From: an uncultured Sphingomonas sp.
GTDB taxonomy: Bacteria; Pseudomonadota; Alphaproteobacteria; Sphingomonadales; Sphingomonadaceae
NCBI RefSeq assembly: GCF_913776855.1
Contig: NZ_CAJYQD010000040.1
Location: forward strand, 1-48,001
Direction of reading: 5' to 3'
DNA: 48,001 nt
Part shown: piece after piece, positions 20,908 through 29,444 of the stretch
How the letters are laid out: the number at the start of each line of letters is the position of its first letter
How positions within the stretch are numbered: the stretch's first letter is position 1
Position numbers and translations under genes: made by a program
The notes under the pieces: generated by a model
Seen by the model: the letters and a program-made list of their open reading frames with translations, nothing else
Told to the model about the DNA's origin: nothing
Database searches by the model: none

Positions 20908-21011
20908 GCCGTGGCATTCGCCCCGCGCGAGCCGGGGTGCGGGCCGGGGCGGAGAGTCGCCCGGTCATTCGGCTGGCGCTGAAAAATAGACTCATATCGT
21001 TCGCCTTGAAC

Positions 21012-21092
21012 GTCATCCCAGCGAAGGCTGGGATCTCCCGGTGATAGCGCGGGACAGGAGCCGCCTGAGACCCCAGCCTTCGCGGGGGTGAC
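21012..21092. repeat. imperfect inverted repeat, CCCCAGCGAAGG family, copy 2
   Basis: The left arm (21012-21037) begins GTCATCCCAGCGAAGGCTGG and the right arm (21067-21092) ends CCTTCGCGGGGGTGAC. The arms pair with a few mismatches and match the element at 13978-14057. It lies between the convergent ends of guaA and the histidine kinase gene. Confidence 0.75.
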
Positions 21093-21151
21093 GATCGTAG
21101 TTCAGGGATCACCCGCGACCGACCTTCTGATATTGGCGCGACGCGCCACCG

Positions 21152-22531
21152 CTAACGCGGCAACCGGATCGTCGCGTTCAGCCCGCCGCCGTCGCGATTC
21201 ACCAGCATGATCTCACCCCCGGCATCGCGCACGATCGCGCGGGCGAGCGCCAGACCCAGCCCGATCCCGCCGGTGCCCCGGTTGCGCGACGTCTCCAGCC
21301 GGGTGAAGGGATCGAACACCGCCTCCATCCGGTCGGCGGGAATGCCGGGTCCGCGATCGGCGACGACGATCGCCACCGACCGCGCGGTCGTTTCCACCCG
21401 CACCTCGACCGCGCCGGCATATTTGATCGCATTCTCGATCAGGTTGCGCACCGCGCGCCGCATCAGATTGGGCCGCAGGTGAAGCGGCACCCGCGCCGCC
21501 TCCACAAAGTCGACATCATGGCCCAGGTCGCGAAAGTCGTCGACCACCGCATCGACCAGCGCCGCGACATCGACATCGGTCGCCGCCTCGCTCGGTCGTC
21601 CCAGCCGCGCCAGCGACAGGATGTCGTCCAGCGTTGCGTTCATCTCGTCGATCGTCTCGACCATCCGCGCGCGGTCGGTATCGTCCTCGACCGATTCGAC
21701 GCGGACGCGCAGCGCGGCGAGCGGGGTGCGCAGGTCGTGGCCGATCGCGCCGAGCATCCGGTCCTTCTCATCGACCATCGCGTTCACCCGCTGGCCCAGG
21801 TCGATGAAGGCGGAAATCAGCAACCGCACATCCTGCGGTCCGGACGGTTCGATCGCGGGCAGCGGCCGCGCGGGGTGAAAGGCACGCGCCGCGCCAGCGA
21901 GCAGGCGCAGCGGCTTGGCGATGCGGCGTCCGATCCACAGCACCGGCAACAGTACGATGACATAGAGGATGAAGGTCTGGGCGAGCAGCTGCCACAACAG
22001 GCCGCGCTCGGCCATCGGCCATGGGGTATGCGACACCAGCCAGCCGCGCCCCGGCAGTTCGATCGACGCATCCAGCACCGCGCCCATCCGCCGCAACCGA
22101 TCCGCCCGGCGGCCATTGATTCCGCGCGCGGCGATTTCATCCTCGTCGATCGGGCGGATACGGGCCGCGATCGTGCCGACGCGGATGCCGGCATCGGCAA
22201 AGCCCGACCGGATCGCTTCCTCAACATCGCGTTCGGGGGCGCCGCGCATCACGGGCGCGCGATCGGTGACCAGGCGGACGCCACGCATCCGGTCGCGCGG
22301 GGTAGCGACCGGCTGTCCCGGCCGCGGGGCGATGCGGCGTTCGGCGGCATCGATCAGCCGGGTCACGGCGGGCAGGGTGATCTCGGCGAAGCGGAACGCC
22401 CGCCGCTCGCGCAGCAACAGGCCGAAGTTCAGTGCCTGGGCGACGAACAGTGCGACCGCCACCAGCAGCGCGATCTGTCCCGGCAGGCTGGTCGGCCCCA
22501 GCCGCCTCACAGGCGGGTTCTCGATTCGCAC
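21152..22531 (-). CDS. EnvZ-type membrane sensor histidine kinase
   Basis: This is the sensor of a two-component pair, located in the inner membrane. The 459-residue protein starts with GTG. TM1 is at about 19-41 and TM2 at about 179-201, enclosing a periplasmic domain of some 135 residues that resembles no sensor I can name. A HAMP-like linker follows. The H-box GAIGHDLRTPLAALR has the phospho-acceptor His265, the N-box NLIENAIKYA is near 363-372, and DRGPGIP and GIGLGLAL form the ATP site. The gene starts 4 bases after the response regulator stop, so they are one operon. The signal sensed cannot be read from sequence. Confidence 0.92.
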   Translation of the reverse strand: MRIENPPVRRLGPTSLPGQIALLVAVALFVAQALNFGLLLRERRAFRFAEITLPAVTRLIDAAERRIAPRPGQPVATPRDRMRGVRLVTDRAPVMRGAPERDVEEAIRSGFADAGIRVGTIAARIRPIDEDEIAARGINGRRADRLRRMGAVLDASIELPGRGWLVSHTPWPMAERGLLWQLLAQTFILYVIVLLPVLWIGRRIAKPLRLLAGAARAFHPARPLPAIEPSGPQDVRLLISAFIDLGQRVNAMVDEKDRMLGAIGHDLRTPLAALRVRVESVEDDTDRARMVETIDEMNATLDDILSLARLGRPSEAATDVDVAALVDAVVDDFRDLGHDVDFVEAARVPLHLRPNLMRRAVRNLIENAIKYAGAVEVRVETTARSVAIVVADRGPGIPADRMEAVFDPFTRLETSRNRGTGGIGLGLALARAIVRDAGGEIMLVNRDGGGLNATIRLPR

Positions 22532-22535
22532 CGCT

Positions 22536-23264
22536 TCACAGGCGCGTCACCTCGGTCGCCAGCGTATAACCGCCGCCCCATACGGTCTTGATGATCTCCG
22601 GATTGCGGACGTCGGTTTCGATCTTCTTGCGCAGGCGGCTGACCTGGTTGTCGATCGCCCGGTCGAACGCCGCCGCCTCGCGCCCTTGCGTCAAGTCGAG
22701 CAACTGGTCGCGGGTCAGCACCTGGCGCGGGCGGGTGACCAGCGCGTGCAGCAGATTATATTCGCCGGTCGACAGCGGAACCGACACGCCCTCACGGTCG
22801 ACCAGCGCGCGTTCACCGGTCTTCAGCACCCATCCGGCAAAGGCGAAGGACCCGGCTTCCGGCGCATGTTGCCGGACCGATCCGCCCACTGTCCGCCGCA
22901 GCACGACCTTGACCCGCGCCGCCAGTTCGCGCGGGGAAAAGGGTTTTACGACATAATCGTCGGCACCCATTTCCAGCCCGACGATGCGGTCGGTTTCCTC
23001 GGTACGTGCGGTCAGCAGGATGACCGGCGTCTCGCTCGTCTCGCGGATATGGCGGCACAGCGACAGGCCATCTTCCCCCGGCATCATGATGTCGAGGATG
23101 GCAAGGTCGATGGCATAGGCGTTCAGCCGCGTGCGCGCGCCCTCCGCGTCGCCTGCCTGGGTGACGCGAAAGCCCTGCTTCGTCAGATATTGGGCAAGCG
23201 GTTCGCGGATCGATCGTTCGTCGTCGACCAGCAGCAAATGGGGAATTTCGGCCATGTCGGTCAT
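22536..23264 (-). CDS. OmpR-family response regulator
   Basis: This is the DNA-binding partner of the adjacent kinase. With the start MTDMAEIPHLLL the product has 242 residues. The receiver domain has the acidic pair DDE at 14-16, the phospho-acceptor Asp58 (LDIMMPG), Thr85 and Lys107 (VKPFS). The winged-helix domain begins near 135 and contains LSTGEYNLLHALV, DRAIDNQVSRLRKKIE and VWGGGYTLA. An upstream TTG would add 22 residues that do not look like receiver sequence. The start could also be the Met three codons on. The GCGACAA repeats upstream of the neighbouring EF-hand gene are a candidate target. Confidence 0.93.
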   Translation of the reverse strand: MTDMAEIPHLLLVDDERSIREPLAQYLTKQGFRVTQAGDAEGARTRLNAYAIDLAILDIMMPGEDGLSLCRHIRETSETPVILLTARTEETDRIVGLEMGADDYVVKPFSPRELAARVKVVLRRTVGGSVRQHAPEAGSFAFAGWVLKTGERALVDREGVSVPLSTGEYNLLHALVTRPRQVLTRDQLLDLTQGREAAAFDRAIDNQVSRLRKKIETDVRNPEIIKTVWGGGYTLATEVTRL

Positions 23265-23335
23265 GCTACGCGGCCCATCGTCAGAAGGGAAATACCGGGC
23301 GACGCGCAGGGGAGCGGCGTCGCCCGGCAAAGACG

Positions 23336-23785
23336 TTATTCGGCCGGTTGGCCGCCGCGCCGGGCCATGCGCTGCTCACGCCACTGCTTGCGTTCGGCGG
23401 CATCGACCCGACCGTCCTTGTTCGCGTCCTGCCGGTCGAACATGCGGGTGGCCACCGCGCGGAATTCGTCGCGGGTCACGATCCCATCCTTGTTCGTATC
23501 GGCGCGCTCCAGCATCCGGTCGCCCCTGTGGCCGCCAGGACCCTGCATCGGGCCGTCGCCGGTCGGCTGCGGACGCTGCGGCATCGCGGCACGTTCGGCT
23601 GCGGTGATCTTTCCGTCGTGATCGGTATCGAGCGCGTCGAACCGGCGGTCGGCCCGCGCCAGTGCCTCTTCGCGGGTCAGCACGCCATCGGCCATCGGCC
23701 GGGGCGGTTGCGGCGGGGTCTGTGCGGTGACGATCGTGGGCAGGGCGATACCGGCGAGCGAGGCGGCGGCAATCAACGAACGCAT
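23336..23785 (-). CDS. exported EF-hand calcium-binding protein
   Basis: This 149-residue protein has a signal peptide (about 1-21, ending TIVTAQ) and a Pro-rich spacer, then three canonical 12-residue EF-hand loops: DTDHDGKITAAE (53-64), DTNKDGIVTRDE (96-107) and DANKDGRVDAAE (120-131). Each has Asp at 1, 3 and 5, Gly at 6 and Glu at 12, so calcium binding in the periplasm or outside is likely. The tail is Arg/Gln-rich. The gene lies upstream of, and in the same direction as, the two-component genes after a 71-base gap, which suggests a linked function such as a calcium or envelope response. That link is inference. Confidence 0.9.
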   Translation of the reverse strand: MRSLIAAASLAGIALPTIVTAQTPPQPPRPMADGVLTREEALARADRRFDALDTDHDGKITAAERAAMPQRPQPTGDGPMQGPGGHRGDRMLERADTNKDGIVTRDEFRAVATRMFDRQDANKDGRVDAAERKQWREQRMARRGGQPAE

Positions 23786-23843
23786 GGACGAACCTTTCGA
23801 AACAAGGGGCGCACCCCCGGTGGAGAATGCGCCCCTGTCTGAC

Positions 23844-23900
23844 CGACAATTGTCGCCAGCCTTTGTCGACGGCCGCCTGTTTTGTCGCAGCTTGTCGCAG
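23844..23900. promoter_or_regulatory. GCGACAA direct repeats upstream of the EF-hand gene
   Basis: On the + strand TTGTCGCAG occurs at 23882-23890 and again at 23892-23900, a 10-base period. A related TTTGTCG is nearby, and a 12-bp perfect palindrome CGACAATTGTCG is at 23844-23855. Read on the - strand these are GCGACAA boxes 60-115 bases before the EF-hand start. OmpR-type regulators typically bind direct repeats about one helical turn apart, so the adjacent regulator is the natural candidate. Confidence 0.45.
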
Positions 23901-23903
23901 GCG

Positions 23904-24596
23904 TCAGCCTTTGGCCGGCGTCCCGAACAGGTTGCGGCGCTGTTCCTCGGTCATCGGTTTGCTGCCGTCGTTCACCGCCTTGCCCTTGGCATAGGCGGCG
24001 ACGGTCGCCGGGCGCGCGGCGATGGCATCGAACCAGCGCTTGAGGTGGGGGAAGTCCTCCAGCTTCTGCCCCTGCGCATCGTGCGGTACGATCCACGGAT
24101 AGGTCGCCATGTCGGCGATCGAATACGCGCCGGCGATAAAGTCGCGGTCGGCCAGCCGGTTGTCGAGGACGCCGTAGAGCCGCGCGGTTTCGCGGATATA
24201 GCGGTCCTGCGCGTAGGGGATTTTTTCGGGCGCATAGATGTTGAAATGATGGTTCTGCCCGGCCATCGGCCCCAGGCCGCCCATCTGCCACATCAGCCAC
24301 TGGATCGCGTCATAGCGACCCGCGACGTCGGCGGGCAGGAACCGGCCGGTCTTTTCGGCCAGATACAACAGGATCGCACCCGATTCGAAGATCGACAGCG
24401 GCGCGCCTCCGCCCAGCGGTTCGTGGTCGACGATCGCGGGCATCCGATTGTTCGGCGCGATGGCGAGGAATTCGGGGCGGAACTGTTCGCCTTTGCCGAT
24501 GTCCACCGGATGGATGGTGTAGGGCAGGTCGGCCTCTTCGAGGAACAGCGTGATCTTGTGGCCATTGGGCGTGGGCCAATAATGCAGGTCGATCAT
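23904..24596 (-). CDS. yfcG: glutathione S-transferase, YfcG-like disulfide-bond oxidoreductase
   Basis: The 230-residue cytoplasmic protein closely resembles E. coli YfcG, which has glutathione-dependent disulfide reductase activity. Its thioredoxin-fold domain begins MIDLHYWPTPNGHK; Thr and Asn of PTPNGHK correspond to the YfcG active-site residues. FRPEFLAIAPNNRMPAIVD and ESGAILLYLAEKTG follow, then the helical domain with WQMGGLGPMAGQNHHFN and YSIADMATYPW. The ATG at 24596 is preferred over an upstream GTG because it gives the family N-terminus and follows CGGAGCC. The gene is in line with the EF-hand and regulator genes, but a repeat-bearing gap lies between. Confidence 0.93.
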   Translation of the reverse strand: MIDLHYWPTPNGHKITLFLEEADLPYTIHPVDIGKGEQFRPEFLAIAPNNRMPAIVDHEPLGGGAPLSIFESGAILLYLAEKTGRFLPADVAGRYDAIQWLMWQMGGLGPMAGQNHHFNIYAPEKIPYAQDRYIRETARLYGVLDNRLADRDFIAGAYSIADMATYPWIVPHDAQGQKLEDFPHLKRWFDAIAARPATVAAYAKGKAVNDGSKPMTEEQRRNLFGTPAKG

Positions 24597-24659
24597 GGAA
24601 CGGCTCCGATATGTCAGGACCCGCGCCACATGGGGAGCGCCTGCCCCCCGGCCAAGGCG

Positions 24660-25907
24660 TCAGCGTGCGAACAACGCCAGCGGCACCGCATCGGCCATCG
24701 CGCGATAGCCCGCCATCGATGGGTGGAGGTGATCGCCGGAATCATAGGCCGCAAGCATCCGGTCGGGCCGAGCCGGGTCGCGCAACACCGCATCGAAATC
24801 GATTACTGCATCGAAATGGCCCGGCGTGCGGATCCAGCTGTTGATCGCCTGGCGCGCGGCTTCGGCAGCGGCGTCGGGATGGTAATAGTCGTTGCCGACG
24901 AACGGGGTGATCGTGCCGCCGATCACCGTCAACTTCAGCGCCCGCGCCCGCGCCACGATCTGGCGATACCCGGCGATCATCTGTTGCACCTGCGCGCGGC
25001 GTTCGGCGGGGCTTGCCACCCGGTCACGCCCCAGCCGGCCAAGATCGTTGACCCCTTCGAGCAGGATGACATAGCCCGCACCCGGCTGGCTCGCGACGTC
25101 GCTGTCGAACCGGGCGAGCGCGTTGGGGCCGCTGCATTCGGCCAGCAGGCAGTTGCCGCCGATCCCATGGTTCAGCACCGCGACCCCGCGCGTACGGGGC
25201 GTGGCGGACAGGCGGCGGGCGAGGCCATCGGTCCAGCGCAGATGCTGTCCGCCGGTCACGCCATAGCCATCGGTGATCGAATCGCCCAATGCGACGATGG
25301 CGCGCGCCGCGGGGGTGGCGGTGACCTCCACCGCCGCGATCTGGAACCAGCGTTCCACCGGCTTCGCATCCGCAAATTCCGCCTCGGACAGCCGGTCGCC
25401 CGCGATGGTCCAGCTGCGCGTCCGAGCGCCCGGATGCCCGGTCTGCTGGTCGGGCAGGGCGGAAAAGAGCGTGGTGATCGCGAGGTCGGACAAGGGCTTG
25501 GCGACAAACTGCACCGGATCGGACCAGAAATCCGCACCGGCGGGAATCTCCACCCCGGCGTCGCCGCCAAAGGTCAGCGCACGGTCGCTGGCGCCGTCGA
25601 TCGTGGCAGCGGCGGGGCCGGTGGCGACCGCGACATGCGCACCGGCGATCGTCAGCGGCGTCGTCCCGAACCGATTGGTGAAGCGCACCCGCACCGCCCC
25701 GCCGCCCAGCGTCAGCCGAACGACCTGCCGAACCGTCACATCGCCCGGTTCCCCCTGGGGCAGGCGCTGCTCGGCGCTCGACCGGATCGGCGACGTCGTC
25801 CAGCTCGCAATCCATGGCGCCTTGTCCGCAGGCACGGCAGCAGCGGACAGCCCAAGCAATGCCAAGCCCGCAATGGTCGAAAATATACGCAATCGTTTTC
25901 CCCGCAC
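24660..25907 (-). CDS. exported SGNH/GDSL-family hydrolase
   Basis: This is a predicted secreted esterase of the SGNH superfamily. With the GTG at 25907 it has 415 residues and a signal peptide (RGKRLRIFSTIAGLALLGLS, cleavage near AAAVPA). An N-terminal beta-rich domain of about 180 residues precedes the catalytic part. The four blocks are visible: GDSITDGYG (Ser near 210), NHGIGGN, LLEGVND and SGDHLHPS with the Asp-His pair. The substrate is unknown; related proteins act on acetylated or lipid esters. A longer reading from 25976 is possible but would put extra residues before the signal peptide. Confidence 0.88.
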   Translation of the reverse strand: MRGKRLRIFSTIAGLALLGLSAAAVPADKAPWIASWTTSPIRSSAEQRLPQGEPGDVTVRQVVRLTLGGGAVRVRFTNRFGTTPLTIAGAHVAVATGPAAATIDGASDRALTFGGDAGVEIPAGADFWSDPVQFVAKPLSDLAITTLFSALPDQQTGHPGARTRSWTIAGDRLSEAEFADAKPVERWFQIAAVEVTATPAARAIVALGDSITDGYGVTGGQHLRWTDGLARRLSATPRTRGVAVLNHGIGGNCLLAECSGPNALARFDSDVASQPGAGYVILLEGVNDLGRLGRDRVASPAERRAQVQQMIAGYRQIVARARALKLTVIGGTITPFVGNDYYHPDAAAEAARQAINSWIRTPGHFDAVIDFDAVLRDPARPDRMLAAYDSGDHLHPSMAGYRAMADAVPLALFAR

Positions 25908-26098
25908 CCAAGTGCAGGCTACCGGCCCGATCGTGTCGTCACAAGTGTATAACTTCGAGTTTCGGCGTTGTTCCAATTGTAACGTGCGAAACCGATCCGC
26001 TATGAATCCAGTTATACTGTTTGGCTGGCGCGTTCGTTGCGTTGAATGCCGACGATCAGGGAATGGTGTGTATAGTACGTAAATGGGGAGATCAGCTT

Positions 26099-27016
26099 AT
26101 GCCCGGTCATGGCGGCGACGTGATCATGCGGAACGAATCCGATCAACCGACCGTGTCGTCGGCGGATTTTGCCCGACGGTTCGGCCAGCTGCGCCAGATG
26201 CAGGATGACGAGGCGATCTTCGTCACGCATCACGGCCGTGCCACCCATGTCCTGACGACCGTGCGCCATTACAACGCCCTGAAGGACGGCGATGCCGAGG
26301 GGCGGATCGATCCGGTGTCGGCGACGCCCAGCCTGCAGGACTTTGCCAATTGCCTGACCATCGGCGTGGTGCTGATCGACTATGACCTGCGGGTGCTTGC
26401 CGCCAACCATGTGGCCCATGCGCAGCTCGACCGGCAAGAGGGGGAACTGGTCGGGCAACGCATCTTCGAGACGATCCCGGCCCTGCGGGGGTCGCTGGTC
26501 GAAACCTATGCCCGCCGCGCCGTCGCCAGCCGGGAACCCAGTTCGGCCGAGATGCCCTCGCTGTTCCGCCGCGACAACTGGATCCGGGTCGACATCCACC
26601 CGTTCGTCAGCCACGTCACGATCCTGGTCCATGACATTACCGAGGATATGAAGCGCCATCGCCTGGCCGACATGCGCCAGTCGCTGCGAGAGGCGATCGC
26701 CGTGCATGACGGCATCGGCTATGTCTGCCTCAACACGCGCGGCCATATCGACCGGGTGGAGCCGACCTTTTGCGACATGGTCCGCCTGTCGGAGGAGCGG
26801 CTGCACCATGTCGCGATGGCCGACCTCGTGCCCGTCGCGCACCGGGTCGCGTTCCGCGAGGCGCTGGACCAGGTGTTGAGCGGCGAGGGCGCCCGTACGA
26901 TCGACAGCGCGCTGCTGTCGAACGACGGTGCCGCGATTGCAGTGCGCGTCACCATCGCCGAACTGCGCGGCATCTATGGCAACGAAGGGGCGATCGTCCT
27001 GCTGACCCGGCGTTAA
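26099..27016 (+). CDS. Phd/YefM-like N-terminus fused to two PAS domains
   Basis: This is a predicted cytoplasmic regulator of 305 residues. Residues about 15-65 (SSADFARRFGQLRQ, then FVTHHGRATHVL and HYNALK) resemble the Phd/YefM antitoxin DNA-binding fold. A PAS domain follows (about 78-185: SLQDFANCLTIGVVLIDYDL, ANHVAHAQL, ending HDITED), then a second PAS-like domain (about 200-300). No kinase, GGDEF or toxin gene is attached or adjacent. The ATG at 26099 follows GGGGAG by 8 bases; upstream starts lack such a site. PAS-dependent DNA binding is the likely role, but this is inference. Confidence 0.75.
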   Translation: MPGHGGDVIMRNESDQPTVSSADFARRFGQLRQMQDDEAIFVTHHGRATHVLTTVRHYNALKDGDAEGRIDPVSATPSLQDFANCLTIGVVLIDYDLRVLAANHVAHAQLDRQEGELVGQRIFETIPALRGSLVETYARRAVASREPSSAEMPSLFRRDNWIRVDIHPFVSHVTILVHDITEDMKRHRLADMRQSLREAIAVHDGIGYVCLNTRGHIDRVEPTFCDMVRLSEERLHHVAMADLVPVAHRVAFREALDQVLSGEGARTIDSALLSNDGAAIAVRVTIAELRGIYGNEGAIVLLTRR

Positions 27017-27019
27017 GGG

Positions 27020-28660
27020 TCAGCCGACCAGGACCGGCGTGCCGCACCGCACGCCGTCGACCCGCACATCGGCCTGTCCGACATGTACCCCGGCGAGCGC
27101 GCCGACCTGTCCCACGACGAGGTCCAGCGCCGGCGCCACCGCGCTCAACGTGTTGCCCAGCGTATTGGTCAGCAGCCCGGTCGACAGCCCCAGGCCCAGC
27201 ACATTGGCGCGAATGTCGACATTGCGCAGCAGGCTGCTGGCCACGCCAGCGGCGATGTCGTTGGTCCATACCGATTTCATGACATTGCCGTCGATTTCCG
27301 CGGCTGTGAAGTTCACCCGCTGCGCATGGACCCCGCCCAGCTGCACGTTCGCCAGACCGGTCAGCGATACCAGCGGCAGCGATACCAGTCGCGCCGCGCG
27401 CAGCGTCACCGGCTGCTGGAAATCCGGCAGCTGGGCGGGATCGAGATCGGCGATCGCCGCGCGCCCGACCGATGGCGTGACGTCCAGCGCGACGGTGGCA
27501 TTGCCCGGCCCGCCGCGACACCCGATCTGCGCCAGCCGCGCCTCCGCCTCCGCCAGCTCGACATAGATCGGCACGCGTACCGATCCCAGGCTGAGCGGCG
27601 CGTTCAGCAGCGCGATGTCGATCCACAGCCGGGTCTGCGCACTGCGCACCACGGTCTGCCCGGCCTCGCCAATCGACAGCCAGCGGCTGTTCGCCGGACG
27701 CTCGCCGATCTGCAGCCACAGCCGGGTCTGACCGATGCCGGGGATGCCCAGGTTGATCTCGCTCTGCACCTGTCGCGTGCCGCTGGAGATTTGCAGCGCC
27801 TCGCGCAGGAACGCATAGGCGTCGGTCTGCACCGGGCGCAACGGGTCGGCAACGCTGCGCCCGCCCAGCGGGCCAAGGTCGATGATCGTGTCCAGCCGGA
27901 CATTTCGGTTGGGCAGCTTCGCTGCGACCGATCGCAGTACCTGCGCGGCGGTGCTGCTGGTCGTCGCCCCCGCCATCGCCGTCACCAATCTGGGCAGGGT
28001 GATGTCGGTCGCCAGCAGTTCGTCGAAACTCGCGACCTGCACGCCGGCACCGCTGCGCAGCAGCTCGGCGGTCTTCAACAGGTCGACCTGTCCCGACACC
28101 AGCGCGTTGTAATCCATCACCGACAGCGACAATTCGCTGCCCGCAAGCTGCGACAGCAAGGCGCCGGGCAGGCCGCCCTGCACCGATGCCAGTCGCGTCC
28201 CGATCGAGAAGCCGGCCAGGTCGATCCGCGCCGCCGTTGCCCGCGCGCCGATCATGACGTCGCGATAGCCGAAGACCTGGGCAAAGACCGGCTGCACCCT
28301 GCTTTCCAGCGCGACCTGCGCCGCATTGCCCGGCGTGCCGTTCGCCAGGAACCGGGCATCCACCGACAACCGGGGATCGCGGGTGAAGCGGCCGGGCGTC
28401 ATCGTCACCAGCCGGGTCGCATTGTCCGGCGACAGCGTCACCGCCGCCTGCGCCCGCGCGGTCGCATTGTCGAGATCGGCCGCCGCCGCCAGCGCTGCCG
28501 CATCGGCCGCACCCTGCAAGCGTCGCTTTTCCAGGTATAGTGTCGCGGTATCGACGCCCAATACCGCCGTACCGGTCAGCATCGCCAGGCCACCCGCCAG
28601 GATCATCGCGACATTGCCGTCGCGCCGCGCCGCCAGCCTTAGTATCCTCCGCCCGAACAT
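27020..28660 (-). CDS. TadG-like pilus assembly protein
   Basis: The 546-residue protein begins with the TadG-type N-terminus: a short basic stretch, a single membrane segment (NVAMILAGGLAMLTGTAVLG, about 16-35), then DTATLYLEKRRLQGAADAAA, the usual signature. The rest is a large periplasmic domain rich in beta structure, with no von Willebrand MIDAS motif seen. TadG proteins belong to Flp/Tad pilus systems or related envelope structures. It lies 4 bases after the TadE-like gene. No prepilin, TadA ATPase or secretin gene is near, so the pair looks like an orphan or satellite of a tad locus elsewhere. Confidence 0.85.
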   Translation of the reverse strand: MFGRRILRLAARRDGNVAMILAGGLAMLTGTAVLGVDTATLYLEKRRLQGAADAAALAAAADLDNATARAQAAVTLSPDNATRLVTMTPGRFTRDPRLSVDARFLANGTPGNAAQVALESRVQPVFAQVFGYRDVMIGARATAARIDLAGFSIGTRLASVQGGLPGALLSQLAGSELSLSVMDYNALVSGQVDLLKTAELLRSGAGVQVASFDELLATDITLPRLVTAMAGATTSSTAAQVLRSVAAKLPNRNVRLDTIIDLGPLGGRSVADPLRPVQTDAYAFLREALQISSGTRQVQSEINLGIPGIGQTRLWLQIGERPANSRWLSIGEAGQTVVRSAQTRLWIDIALLNAPLSLGSVRVPIYVELAEAEARLAQIGCRGGPGNATVALDVTPSVGRAAIADLDPAQLPDFQQPVTLRAARLVSLPLVSLTGLANVQLGGVHAQRVNFTAAEIDGNVMKSVWTNDIAAGVASSLLRNVDIRANVLGLGLSTGLLTNTLGNTLSAVAPALDLVVGQVGALAGVHVGQADVRVDGVRCGTPVLVG

Positions 28661-28664
28661 CGCG

Positions 28665-29201
28665 CTAGAACCCCGCCAGCACGACGCTGGCCTGCCGCTG
28701 GATCACGGTCGTCGCGGCGGGCATGATCGGCAGTTTCAGCAGCGGGTTGGCAGACCCGTCATAGGTGACCTTCACCGTCAGCTGGCGACCGTCATCGTCG
28801 ACCTTGAGCGATATGTCCTCGCTGCGGATGCCATAGCTGCGCGCGAGCGTCTGCAACGCCCCCTGACTGGCCAGCGTCGCGCGTTCCGAGGGGGTGATCC
28901 CGACCAGCGCGGCGCGCGCGCCTTCGTTCGCGCTCTCCTGCACGATGTGGGACATCGCCAGCCAGCTGCCGCCGCTGACGATCCCGAACAGGAAGACGGT
29001 GAGGATCGGCAATGCCAGCGCCAGTTCGATCACCGCCGCCCCGCGCCGGTCCGCCGCCACCCGGCGCAGGTGCCGGCCGATGCGGAATTTGCGTAACCTG
29101 GCCAATGGCATGGCATGGCCACGGTCCCGTGCGGTGCCGATCCCGCGGCCGGGCGGGGCGACGCTGTTACCCGATACGCGGTAGCAGACCCTGGCGATCA
29201 T
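28665..29201 (-). CDS. TadE-like pseudopilin
   Basis: This 178-residue protein has the TadE signature DRRGAAVIELALALPILTVF followed by a hydrophobic segment, and a periplasmic domain of about 100 residues. The ATG at 29201 is chosen because GGGAGGAG lies exactly 6 bases upstream, a strong ribosome-binding site. A second Met 30 residues on (MPLARLRKF) would give a more typical short N-terminus. The following gene encodes TadG, and the two surely work together in the envelope. Confidence 0.85.
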   Translation of the reverse strand: MIARVCYRVSGNSVAPPGRGIGTARDRGHAMPLARLRKFRIGRHLRRVAADRRGAAVIELALALPILTVFLFGIVSGGSWLAMSHIVQESANEGARAALVGITPSERATLASQGALQTLARSYGIRSEDISLKVDDDGRQLTVKVTYDGSANPLLKLPIMPAATTVIQRQASVVLAGF

Positions 29202-29444
29202 ACTGCACTCCTCCCGAACGCCACGATAGCGCGGGGCGGTGACCGGGTGGTTGCGGATAACCGCCTGCGATAAATCGCATTTTGCGTAAAGTATCCGGCA
29301 GCTCGCGCGATGCTTTCCCCGATGGGACCGGCCGGACGCGCGCAGCCCGTCATGGCGACGCGGCATTATGGCGCGCGCACCCCGCCCGGCGTCTTGCCGA
29401 GGTTCGCGCGAACAGTTACCCGCAACGACGATCCGCCCGCGTCG

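Noticed and set aside
21479..22591. 370-residue + strand frame opposite the histidine kinase
   Set aside because: The composition is typical of an antisense shadow, and the - strand has complete kinase motifs.
24660..25976. Longer start (25976) for the SGNH hydrolase
   Set aside because: It would place 23 polar residues before a clear signal peptide; the GTG at 25907 gives a normal exported protein.
26042..26076. TTGAAT and TATAGT as a promoter for the PAS regulator gene
   Set aside because: The spacer is 23 bases, far from the usual 16-18.
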